From the NCBI GenBank assembly GCA_003552565.1, contig PUNB01000065.1, positions 1 through 9,083 on the forward strand: DNA of 9,083 nucleotides, in the 5' to 3' direction. Source of the stretch: Lentisphaerota bacterium (GTDB lineage Bacteria > Verrucomicrobiota > Lentisphaeria > Oligosphaerales > PUNB01). This document shows positions 1-6,262 of the stretch, piece after piece. Under the pieces are notes generated by a model, which had not been told where the DNA came from, made no database searches, and worked only from the letters and a program-made list of their open reading frames with translations. Position 1 is the first letter of the stretch; each line of letters starts with the position of its first letter. The position numbers and the translations under genes are program-made.

Positions 1-298
1 CAAAGCCGATTACGTTCTGTACCCCCTTGATAAAGTACCAGACGTTATTATCGATTTCGCCGTTTTCATCATACAGCTTCATTTGAACCAATATATAGCC
101 GGGATACAGCTTCCGGTCCTTAGTGGTTTTACGCCCTCTCCGGACTTCGGTCACCTTCTCCGCCGGAATCTCAACCCGCAGAATCTTATCCTCAAGATTC
201 TCAAGTTCGCGATGCCGCATAATCGCGTCGCGTGCTTTCATCTCCTGTCCGGAAAGCGTATGAATGACAAACCATTGAGGCTGGCCGTTATTCGACAT
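1..298 (-). CDS. nusG: Transcription termination/antitermination factor NusG, N-terminal part (cut by the window edge)
   Basis: The reverse strand translates from an ATG at 296-298 into about 99 residues without a stop, running off the left edge. The protein begins MSNNGQPQWFVIHTLSGQE, matching the start of the NusG NGN domain (family pattern W-[YF]-V-x-H-T-x-S-G-x-E). It continues through KLYPGYILV at about residues 63-71, equivalent to the usual FPGYVLV, and ends in the conserved stretch W-Y-F-I-K-G-V-Q-N-V-I-G-F. NusG binds the clamp of RNA polymerase, increases processivity, and links polymerase to Rho or to ribosomal protein S10 through a C-terminal KOW domain, which lies outside the window. 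It follows secE by 23 bases on the same strand, the standard secE-nusG operon order. No strong Shine-Dalgarno is visible; GGGAT about 10 bases upstream is the best candidate. Confidence 0.96.
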   Translation of the reverse strand, partial: MSNNGQPQWFVIHTLSGQEMKARDAIMRHRELENLEDKILRVEIPAEKVTEVRRGRKTTKDRKLYPGYILVQMKLYDENGEIDNNVWYFIKGVQNVIGF

Positions 299-321
299 TT
301 TTTATAATCCCGTAAATTTAC

Positions 322-513
322 TCAGGTCAGAACTCTGACAATGGCCCGAACCGCTGAATCAGCGGCGAAAACAAAAACCGCCAGCAGCATGGCCGTCACA
401 ATCACCACCACTGTGGATTCCCACAATTCTCCCCAAGTCGGCCAAGTGGACTTTTTTAATTCCGCTACCGTTTCCAGGTAAAAATTTCTGATTTTCTGGA
501 TCATCCTGGACAT
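322..513 (-). CDS. secE: Preprotein translocase subunit SecE (short, single-membrane-span form)
   Basis: This 63-residue protein has the SecE pattern: a basic amphipathic cytosolic helix (about residues 4-20), then the hallmark KKSTWPTWGEL (20-30), then one hydrophobic membrane segment at about 33-52. SecE clamps SecY in the SecYEG protein-conducting channel of the inner membrane. About 60 residues is usual for most bacteria; the E. coli protein is longer, with two extra spans. The start is ambiguous. ATG at 511-513 has AGGT only two to three bases upstream, while the fourth codon (ATG at 502-504) has the same AGGT about 10 bases upstream. The longer form is given. It sits between tRNA-Trp and nusG on one strand and is probably cotranscribed with both. 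Confidence 0.95.
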   Translation of the reverse strand: MSRMIQKIRNFYLETVAELKKSTWPTWGELWESTVVVIVTAMLLAVFVFAADSAVRAIVRVLT

Positions 514-581
514 TACCTGATTTAAATATGTTTTATTCCAGCCGCGCCCTTTTGACTTTTTTTAAGAGCCGGAATTGGAAG

Positions 582-657
<76 letters not shown>

Positions 658-660
658 CAA

Positions 661-672
661 GACAACGTTGTC
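661..672. repeat. 12-bp perfect palindrome just upstream of tRNA-Trp
   Basis: GACAACGTTGTC is its own reverse complement. It ends three bases before the 5' end of the mature tRNA-Trp on the reverse strand. As a palindrome without a loop it would be a poor RNA hairpin. It could be a protein-binding site or chance. Confidence 0.4.
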
Positions 673-702
673 AATGTCTGTATGCGGAGAGCACACAGAA
701 AG

Positions 703-855
703 CTACTTCTTCTCAACATGGGAAGTGTGCTTTTTATCAAATCGGCAGAACTTCTTCTTGCTCAATCTTCCAGACACGGTGCGCTTGTTCTTGTCGGTGG
801 TGTAATTACGGCGCCCGCATTCAGAGCACTCCAATATGACTAAATCCCGCGGCAT
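703..855 (-). CDS. rpmG: 50S ribosomal protein L33
   Basis: The 50-residue protein MPRDLVILECSECGRRNYTT... matches bacterial L33: an N-terminal strand, the N-Y-T-T-x-K-N-K-R signature (17-25), and a basic C-terminal part with K-K-x-x-x-x-x-K-K-H. L33 is a small large-subunit protein near the tRNA exit site. The start at 853-855 is preferred over upstream ATGs (as far as 921) because AGGAGAG at 863-869 is well placed before it and homology begins there. Zinc-type L33 carries two CxxC pairs. Here the first is intact (C10, C13), but the second reads C37-R-F-D40, with Asp at the fourth ligand position. It lies between tuf and tRNA-Trp on the same strand. Confidence 0.94.
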   Translation of the reverse strand: MPRDLVILECSECGRRNYTTDKNKRTVSGRLSKKKFCRFDKKHTSHVEKK

Positions 856-926
856 GGGAATTCTCTCCTGGTTAAGTAATGATACATTAAGACCCTTTAC
901 AGACGGATAGCATGCGGTCATGCCAC

Positions 927-956
927 ATTATTAAGCGTCGATCCTTAATTCCGCAA
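927..956 (-). promoter_or_regulatory. Possible weak promoter upstream of rpmG
   Basis: On the reverse strand, AATAAT (927-932, five of six matches to the -10 consensus) lies 18 bases downstream of TTGCGG (951-956, only three of six to the -35). It could start a transcript about 65 bases before rpmG and give rpmG, tRNA-Trp, secE and nusG expression independent of tuf. The match is weak, and AT-rich hexamers like this arise by chance. Confidence 0.22.
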
Positions 957-993
957 TCACCGTGAAGCGGCAATCTTCAACCAACAGAATCCC

Positions 994-1044
994 GCGCACC
1001 CGGCTACTGTATCGGAACCTTTCGCCGATACTCATCAGGTGCGC
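994..1044 (-). other. Nested hairpin in the tuf-rpmG spacer, possible structured RNA element
   Basis: The 235-base spacer between tuf and rpmG (856-1090) has no recognisable gene. On the reverse (transcribed) strand it holds two nested perfect 7-bp stems. The outer stem is GCGCACC (1044-1038) with GGTGCGC (1000-994). The inner stem is GTATCGG (1031-1025) with CCGATAC (1015-1009), closing a 9-nt loop. The internal loop is TGATGA on one side and AGTAGCCG on the other. No T-run follows, so it is not a classical terminator. A 34-codon reading frame (931-1035) overlaps it but lacks a Shine-Dalgarno. Its position suggests attenuation, RNA processing or mRNA stability between the abundant tuf message and the downstream genes; this is inference. 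Confidence 0.45.
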
Positions 1045-1090
1045 AAGGACCTGCCGTCCGATCAAAACACTTACTGATTGACAATGCGGA

Positions 1091-2287
1091 CTACTCGACG
1101 ATCTCGGTAACTCGACCGGCTCCGACTGTATGACCGCCTTCGCGAATAGCGAACTGCAGTGTTTCTTCCATGGCAATCGGCACAATCAGTTCAACGAACA
1201 TGTTCGTATTGTCTCCCGGCATAACCATCTCGGTGCCTTCCGGAAGTGTAATAACTCCGGTGACATCCGTGGTACGGAAGTAAAACTGAGGACGGTAACC
1301 GTTGAAGAAAGGTGTATGACGTCCGCCTTCTTCCTTGCTCAGCACATAAACCTCGGCTTTAAACTTCTTGTGCGGGGTTATGCTGCCGGGCTTGGCCAGT
1401 ACCTGACCGCGTTCGACATCGTCTTTCTTGATTCCTCGCAGAAGACAGCCGACGTTGTCACCGGCGTGCCCTTCATCCAAAGTTTTGCGGAACATCTCAA
1501 CCCCGGTACAGGTGGTTTTCTGAGTATCACCCATGCCGACGATCTCGACACTCTCGCCAGTTTTGATAATGCCTCTTTCAACCCGGCCGGTAACCACAGT
1601 GCCGCGGCCTTCAATTGTGAAGACGTCTTCAATCGGCATCAGGAAAGGCTGATCCAGCGCTCTTTCAGGGTTGGGGATGTAATCGTCAACGGCTTTCACC
1701 AATTCAAGGATCGGCTGGCATTCCTCAGATTCAGGGTCCCCTTCTTTGTCCACAGCCTTCAAGGCCGAACCTTTGATGATCGGTATGTCGTCACCCGGAA
1801 AATCATATTCGGTGAGCAATTCCCGCACTTCCATCTCGACCAGTTCCAGAAGTTCCGGATCCTCAACCTGATCAATTTTGTTAATGAATACCACCATGGC
1901 CGGCACCCCAACCTGACGAGCCAGCAGGATATGTTCGCGCGTCTGCGCCATCGGGCCGTCCGTGGCGGCGATCACCAAGATCGCCCCGTCCATCTGCGCA
2001 GCGCCGGTAATCATGTTCTTAATGTAGTCAGCGTGACCCGGGCAGTCAACGTGAGCATAGTGACGGCTTTCCGTTTCATACTCTACATGCGCGGTGTTAA
2101 TGGTAATACCCCGGGTTTTTTCCTCGGGAGCATTGTCAATCTGATCATAGGTGCGAACTTCACTGCCATGACTTTTCGCCAGGGTCATGGTGATCGCCGC
2201 TGTCAGCATGGTTTTCCCATGGTCAACGTGACCAATCGTACCGATATTCACATGCGGCTTTTTTCTTTCGAATGTTTGTTTTGCCAT
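1091..2287 (-). CDS. tuf: Translation elongation factor Tu (EF-Tu)
   Basis: This 398-residue protein is full-length EF-Tu (E. coli 394), the GTPase that brings aminoacyl-tRNA to the ribosomal A site. All G motifs are present: P-loop GHVDHGKT (19-26), RGITI switch I (59-63), DCPGH switch II (81-85) with catalytic His85, NKID (about 136-139) and GSALKA for guanine recognition. Beta-barrel domains 2 and 3 follow, with GRGTVVTGRVERG and the C-terminal REGGHTVGAGRV. One small oddity is Met27 directly after the magnesium-binding Thr26, where most EF-Tu have Thr. The start is supported by GGAGGA at 2295-2300, seven bases upstream. It lies 136 bases downstream of tRNA-Thr and is followed by rpmG, as in many tuf-secE-nusG clusters. 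Long frames on the opposite strand across this gene are shadows. Confidence 0.99.
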   Translation of the reverse strand: MAKQTFERKKPHVNIGTIGHVDHGKTMLTAAITMTLAKSHGSEVRTYDQIDNAPEEKTRGITINTAHVEYETESRHYAHVDCPGHADYIKNMITGAAQMDGAILVIAATDGPMAQTREHILLARQVGVPAMVVFINKIDQVEDPELLELVEMEVRELLTEYDFPGDDIPIIKGSALKAVDKEGDPESEECQPILELVKAVDDYIPNPERALDQPFLMPIEDVFTIEGRGTVVTGRVERGIIKTGESVEIVGMGDTQKTTCTGVEMFRKTLDEGHAGDNVGCLLRGIKKDDVERGQVLAKPGSITPHKKFKAEVYVLSKEEGGRHTPFFNGYRPQFYFRTTDVTGVITLPEGTEMVMPGDNTNMFVELIVPIAMEETLQFAIREGGHTVGAGRVTEIVE

Positions 2288-2294
2288 TTTTTTG

Positions 2295-2340
2295 TCCTCC
2301 GAAATGTTGAACAGGAAATAAGGTTTTTTTTCTTTTTTTT
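2295..2340 (-). promoter_or_regulatory. tuf leader: strong ribosome-binding site and A-rich enhancer-like stretch
   Basis: On the transcribed strand the tuf leader contains A8-G-A8 (2324-2340), then the near-perfect Shine-Dalgarno GGAGGA (2295-2300) seven bases before ATG. Unstructured A-rich leaders are known to favour 30S and S1 binding, so this arrangement fits very high EF-Tu expression. The enhancer role is inferred. Confidence 0.55.
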
Positions 2341-2368
2341 AATTACGTACTTTCTTCTCTCAACCACT

Positions 2369-2374
2369 ATTATA
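2369..2374 (-). promoter_or_regulatory. Possible internal promoter -10 element for tuf
   Basis: The reverse strand carries a perfect TATAAT about 80 bases before the tuf start and downstream of tRNA-Thr. No convincing -35 hexamer is found 16-18 bases upstream, and there is no extended TGn motif. It may let tuf be transcribed separately from tRNA-Thr, or it may be chance. Confidence 0.3.
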
Positions 2375-2423
2375 TCGGTCAGCAATCCAGCTCATACGCA
2401 GTCGCGACCAATCGATATTAAAA

Positions 2424-2499
<76 letters not shown>

Positions 2500-2524
2500 T
2501 CTAAAAGTTCGCGCAAAGCCCAAT

Positions 2525-2552
2525 AATGTAATCAGCAAAAGCACCCCGTCAA
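2525..2552 (-). promoter_or_regulatory. Probable promoter of the tRNA-Thr/tuf operon
   Basis: On the reverse strand, TTGACG (2547-2552, five of six to the -35) is followed after 16 bases by TACATT (2525-2530, four of six), or after 18 bases by the overlapping CATTAT (2523-2528). Transcription would start about 15-20 bases before tRNA-Thr. It falls exactly in the 95-base gap between the rpsA stop and tRNA-Thr, where a promoter for the translation-factor operon is expected. Confidence 0.55.
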
Positions 2553-2594
2553 GAGCTTGTGAGTGTTTTTTCTGAAAAATTAACGGCAATCCCG

Positions 2595-4709
2595 CTACGC
2601 CTTATCGGCGTCACCTTCCGTCTCCTCTCCAGAAGACTCCTCCGGGGCACCTTCTTTTACAGAAGCGTTTTCCGGTGTTTTTTCTTCTTCCTCCCCCGAT
2701 ATATCATCTTCCGGACTTTGTTCTTCTTCCGGATTCTCATTGTCTTCCGCCGTTTCCTGAGAAGGTCGTTCTTCTGCTGTTTCCTCTGTTTCCTGAACTT
2801 CGGCTTGCTCAGACATAGCTTCCTCGACAGCCTGCGTCTCAGTATCAGAAGAAGCCTTGCTCTCTTCGGCCTCGGAGGACTCGCCTGCCTCTGGTTCAGA
2901 GGCCGGCGTCTCCATTTTCACCTCTTGCGGTGCTTCCTCAGCGGGCTGTTCTTCAGCGGCCGATTGTTCTTCCGTGGATTCGGCAGCGGACTGCCCGCCG
3001 AGAGCTGATTCCACCATGTGCCCGAAAGAACCGATCTCCTCTCCCGGCTTCAGTTCAGCGGCAGTCGCCGCCTCACCGGTTTGCGCTTCACCCTGCTCCG
3101 GAGCGGCCTTAATGCTAAGACCGATTCTCCGTTCTTCCTGGTCAATCTTGATCACCCTGGCGGTCACCTTGTTACCAAGGGACAATACATCGGACACCTT
3201 TTTAACATGATCTTCACTAAGTTCTGAAATATGTATAAGGCCTTCCACTTGGTTGGCCAGCTCAACAAACGCTCCGAAGGAGGCTATCTTGGTAACCGTG
3301 CCTTCAACTACATCCCCGACCTGGTAGTACTCCTCGATACGTATCCAGGGATCTTCCTCAAGCTGTTTGAGACCCAGTGAAATTCGCTGCTGTTCAGGAT
3401 CTATGCCCAATATCACCGCTTCAACCTCCTGGCCTTTTTCCATCATTTCACTTGGATGGTTAATCTTCCGGGTCCATGACATATCCGAAACGTGAATCAT
3501 TCCGTCAATATCATCCTGAATCTGTACAAAAGCACCGTAAGGTGTCATATTGCGAACGGTCCCTTTAACCTTGCTGCCCTGCGGAAACTGCTCGGCCAGT
3601 TTTTCCCATGGATTCTCCGTCAGCTGCCGGAGACCTAATGAAACCTTGCGTTCATCTTTTCGCACATCAAGCACAACCGCCTCGACTTCATCACCTAATG
3701 AAAGCATATCACTAGCTTTGGTAATGCGCTTGGTCCAGGACATTTCCGAAACGTGAATCAAACCTTCGATACCCTGTTCTAATTCCACAAAGGCTCCATA
3801 GGGCATGACATTGACCACCTTGCCTTCGACACGACTGCCGACTGGATATTTTTCTTCGATTTCCTCCCAGGGATTTCCTTCTTTCTGCTTCAGCCCCAGG
3901 GATACCCGCTGCTTTTCGGGGTCTATATCCAGAATCATCACTTCCAGCTCATCGCCGATATTGACAGCTTCTGTGGGGTGAGATATTCTGCCCCATGACA
4001 TGTCAGTGATATGCAGCAATCCATCCATTCCATTAAGATCCACAAAGGCTCCGAAGTCAGTAATGTTTTTAACCACTCCCTTGCGGATATCACCGACCTG
4101 CATTTCATTCATCAGCGCGGCCCGCTGTTCCGCTCGGGACTCCTCTATCAATTCCCGACGGGAAACCACTAGGTTTCGGCGATCCCGGTTTATTTTCACC
4201 AGCTTGAATTCCAACTCCTGATCCAGATAATCATCAAGATCCCGCACGGGGCCGACTTCCACCTGCGAACCCGGCAGAAAAGCGTCGACACCGCCGACAT
4301 CCACGATCAGTCCTCCCTTTACTCGGCGCTGACAGGTGCCCCTGATTGTGTCACCCTCCTGATAATTGTTAACAATGTGATCCCAAGCTTTGATGCCTTC
4401 AGCTTTGCGAACACTGAGCAACGGGGTATCGTGATCTTCATCTTCGAGTATCTCAATGAAAACATCGATTTCCTGGCCGATTTCCACCTGATCAAAGTTG
4501 CTTACTTCATCCCTGTCAACAATTCCCTCAGCCTTATAGCCGATATCGACAACTATGGAATTTTCCCGCTTATCAACGACTCGGCCGGTACACACTGAGC
4601 CCGCCGCGAATTCCTCCGACCGGCCGCCGGAAAGAAGTTCTTCCATACTGGCCAGGTTTTCCAGATCGACAATTTGTGATTCTTTTGTTTCAGCTGCTTG
4701 ATTAAACAT
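2595..4709 (-). CDS. rpsA: 30S ribosomal protein S1 with six S1 domains and a long acidic C-terminal tail
   Basis: This 704-residue protein has six S1 RNA-binding (OB-fold) repeats at about 36-101, 118-184, 205-274, 290-361, 377-448 and 464-533. Domains 3-6 show the repeating pattern G-A-F-V-x-[LI]...G-[LM]-[IL]-H-[IV]-[ST]-[ED]-[ML]-S and S-L-G-L-[KR]-Q. Domains 1 and 2 are more divergent, as in other S1 proteins, where they anchor to the ribosome. S1 captures mRNA on the 30S subunit during initiation. E. coli S1 is 557 residues; the extra length is a tail from about 536 to 704. In 541-704, 49 of 164 residues are Glu and 6 Asp, against 7 Lys/Arg, giving a net charge near -48. A possible short motif (GSFGHMVESAL, 560-570) lies within the tail. 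The start is supported by GAGAGGA at 4713-4719. The gene stands between a divergent ispG and the downstream tRNA-Thr, which has its own promoter-like site. Confidence 0.97.
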   Translation of the reverse strand: MFNQAAETKESQIVDLENLASMEELLSGGRSEEFAAGSVCTGRVVDKRENSIVVDIGYKAEGIVDRDEVSNFDQVEIGQEIDVFIEILEDEDHDTPLLSVRKAEGIKAWDHIVNNYQEGDTIRGTCQRRVKGGLIVDVGGVDAFLPGSQVEVGPVRDLDDYLDQELEFKLVKINRDRRNLVVSRRELIEESRAEQRAALMNEMQVGDIRKGVVKNITDFGAFVDLNGMDGLLHITDMSWGRISHPTEAVNIGDELEVMILDIDPEKQRVSLGLKQKEGNPWEEIEEKYPVGSRVEGKVVNVMPYGAFVELEQGIEGLIHVSEMSWTKRITKASDMLSLGDEVEAVVLDVRKDERKVSLGLRQLTENPWEKLAEQFPQGSKVKGTVRNMTPYGAFVQIQDDIDGMIHVSDMSWTRKINHPSEMMEKGQEVEAVILGIDPEQQRISLGLKQLEEDPWIRIEEYYQVGDVVEGTVTKIASFGAFVELANQVEGLIHISELSEDHVKKVSDVLSLGNKVTARVIKIDQEERRIGLSIKAAPEQGEAQTGEAATAAELKPGEEIGSFGHMVESALGGQSAAESTEEQSAAEEQPAEEAPQEVKMETPASEPEAGESSEAEESKASSDTETQAVEEAMSEQAEVQETEETAEERPSQETAEDNENPEEEQSPEDDISGEEEEKTPENASVKEGAPEESSGEETEGDADKA

Positions 4710-4944
4710 ATTTCCTCTCTCTATCCTAATCAGTCGTTGCCGGTTTAAAAGTTTGGTTTAAATTAACAGGTGTTTCTGTGGCAGCGAAATCTCACTAAAC
4801 CACTCCGAATTCCCAGCCGGCTGCTGGCGATCGACTGCAGGCCGATCGATGACAGATTTGAAAAACGGCAAACGAGAAGTGCAATATGACATCGTTGTAT
4901 GAAAAAGCAAATCATTTTGAAAAGAATTAAGGTTACATATCAGA
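4710..4944. promoter_or_regulatory. Divergent intergenic region between rpsA and ispG
   Basis: This 235-base spacer must hold promoters for both genes. For ispG, TTGAAA (4858-4863) followed after 18 bases by CAATAT (4882-4887) is the best but weak candidate. Just upstream are two direct copies of CGATCGA (4828-4834 and 4843-4849), 15 bases apart, each containing the palindrome CGATCG, a possible operator. For rpsA only AT-rich stretches around 4743-4765 are visible, with no clear hexamer pair. A reverse-strand open frame across this spacer (4758-4952) looks like chance. Confidence 0.35.
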
Positions 4945-6078
4945 ATGTCCACTCACCCGAAAATACATCAGCCGGATGAATCAGCTCCGTGGCCGCGCCG
5001 GCACAGCCGCCAAATCCATGTCGGTTCAGTCCCGGTAGGCGGAGCAGCACCGGTCACGGTTCAGTCTATGACCAACACCGACACTCGCGATCCGAAGGCG
5101 ACTGTGAAACAGATACAGGAGTTGGCAAATCTCGGCTGTCAGTTAATCCGAGTGGCCGTTCCGGATATGAAGGCGGCCAAATGCCTTGCGCCAATTATGC
5201 AGCGGATATCTCTTCCTTTGATTGCCGACATTCATTTCAATGCCGACCTGGCCCTGGCCGCTCTTGACGCGGGAGTACAGGGAGTGCGCATTAATCCCGG
5301 CAACATCTCCAGCGCGAAAAAACTCCGAACGATAGCTCTTAAAGCGGCTTCCAGCGGCGCGGCGGTGCGCATCGGCGTCAACGGCGGCAGCCTGGAGAAA
5401 AGCATTCGGAAACAATATGATGACCGCGCTACCCCCGCCGCCCTGGTGGAAAGTGCTCTGCGCCAATGCCGGCAGTTCGAAGAATGGGGCTGCCGCAACA
5501 TAAAGGTGAGCCTGAAGTCTTCTTCGCCAACCGGCACGGTGGAGGCCTGCCGCCGTTTCGCCGCGGCCTCGGATCACCCTCTGCACCTGGGGCTGACAGA
5601 AGCCGGACCGCCCGAAACCGGCGCCTTGAAATCGGCGGTGGTTCTGGGAACTTTGCTGATGGAAGGAATCGGTGACACTGTACGCGTCAGCCTGACTGGA
5701 AACCCGCGACAGGAAGTGATTGTCGCCAAACGCATCCTCGCCGCCTGCGGTCTCCACAGCGGCTCTCCGGATATTATCTCCTGTCCGACCTGCGGCCGTA
5801 CGGAAATAGATCTGAACAGCCTGGTCCGGGAAGTCGAAGAAGAAGTGCTACGACTGGAAAAACTCGGCGGCAGAATTGGATTGAAAACAATCGCCGTCAT
5901 GGGCTGTTCGGTAAATGGCCCCGGCGAAGCACAGGATGCGGACCTGGGAATAGCCGGGGGAAAGGGAAAAGGGGCTTTTTTTGAAAACGGCAGTATCGTC
6001 TGCACTCTCCCGGAAAAAGAGCTGAAAGCAAAACTGCTGGAAGAAATCCGCGCACACACTACATTCCCCGAAGCATGA
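4945..6078 (+). CDS. ispG: 4-hydroxy-3-methylbut-2-enyl diphosphate synthase (flavodoxin-type), IspG
   Basis: This 377-residue protein matches IspG (GcpE), which reductively opens 2-C-methyl-D-erythritol 2,4-cyclodiphosphate to HMBPP, the penultimate step of the MEP isoprenoid pathway in the cytosol. The N-terminal TIM barrel shows VQSMTNTDTRD (39-49), PLIADIHFN (91-99) and GVRINPGN (113-120). The C-terminal [4Fe-4S] domain has Cys280 and Cys283 (CPTC), Cys321 and Glu328 in GCSVNGPGE, spaced like the E. coli ligands C270, C273, C305 and E312. The length fits the compact two-domain enzyme (E. coli 372), not the roughly 600-residue form with an insert domain. Only a weak AAGG about 12 bases upstream supports the start. 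The N-terminus runs about 10 residues longer than usual, but no better internal start is seen. It is divergent from rpsA. Confidence 0.97.
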   Translation: MSTHPKIHQPDESAPWPRRHSRQIHVGSVPVGGAAPVTVQSMTNTDTRDPKATVKQIQELANLGCQLIRVAVPDMKAAKCLAPIMQRISLPLIADIHFNADLALAALDAGVQGVRINPGNISSAKKLRTIALKAASSGAAVRIGVNGGSLEKSIRKQYDDRATPAALVESALRQCRQFEEWGCRNIKVSLKSSSPTGTVEACRRFAAASDHPLHLGLTEAGPPETGALKSAVVLGTLLMEGIGDTVRVSLTGNPRQEVIVAKRILAACGLHSGSPDIISCPTCGRTEIDLNSLVREVEEEVLRLEKLGGRIGLKTIAVMGCSVNGPGEAQDADLGIAGGKGKGAFFENGSIVCTLPEKELKAKLLEEIRAHTTFPEA

Positions 6079-6176
6079 ACTATTCTTTTCCCAAGCCACC
6101 GTCATTTAAATTTTACAACCGGCTGGTTCCGCTTCGGCAGAGGACTGGGGATGGCGGTAATCCTGGGGATAGTTAA
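6075..6176 (+). CDS. Doubtful 33-codon reading frame overlapping the ispG stop
   Basis: An ATG at 6075 overlaps the ispG stop codon as ATGA, a typical translational-coupling arrangement. It opens a 33-residue frame (MNYSFPKPPSFKFYNRLV...) ending in TAA at 6174-6176. The product is not recognised and has no membrane segment or motif. The 184-base spacer it occupies (6079-6262) otherwise shows only an 8-bp direct repeat, CTGGGGAT (6145-6152 and 6163-6170), and two copies of TTTTCACA (6227-6234 and 6239-6246). There is no clear terminator or promoter. It may well be noncoding. Confidence 0.15.
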   Translation: MNYSFPKPPSFKFYNRLVPLRQRTGDGGNPGDS

Positions 6177-6262
6177 AAGCCGCAACGGCGCTGTTCCGCT
6201 GAACACAAAGCCTGGAGAGGGCGCCATTTTCACAATTCTTTTCACAGGGAATCTTTACAGTA

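Noticed and set aside
1020..1038. Hammerhead-ribozyme-like words on the reverse strand: CTGATGA (1038-1032) and GAAA (1023-1020), with flanking pairing arms
   Set aside because: The cleavage triplet NUH is missing where it should precede the closing arm, stem II would be only about two base pairs, and the perfect GTATCGG/CCGATAC stem is incompatible with the ribozyme fold.
2553..2594. Rho-independent terminator after rpsA
   Set aside because: Only a weak CGG/CCG pairing followed by TTAATTTTT can be drawn; the stem is too short to call.
2559..3008. Plus-strand frame of 149 codons rich in Phe, Leu and Arg opposite the 3' end of rpsA
   Set aside because: It is the complement of the Glu-rich S1 tail codons; the apparent hydrophobic composition is a mirror effect.
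4758..4952. Reverse-strand 64-codon frame in the rpsA-ispG spacer
   Set aside because: It starts inside ispG, has no Shine-Dalgarno or recognised motif, and occupies the region needed for divergent promoters.
6227..6246. Tandem TTTTCACA as usp promoter -35 boxes
   Set aside because: TTCACA resembles a -35, but no acceptable -10 hexamer lies 16-18 bases downstream of either copy.
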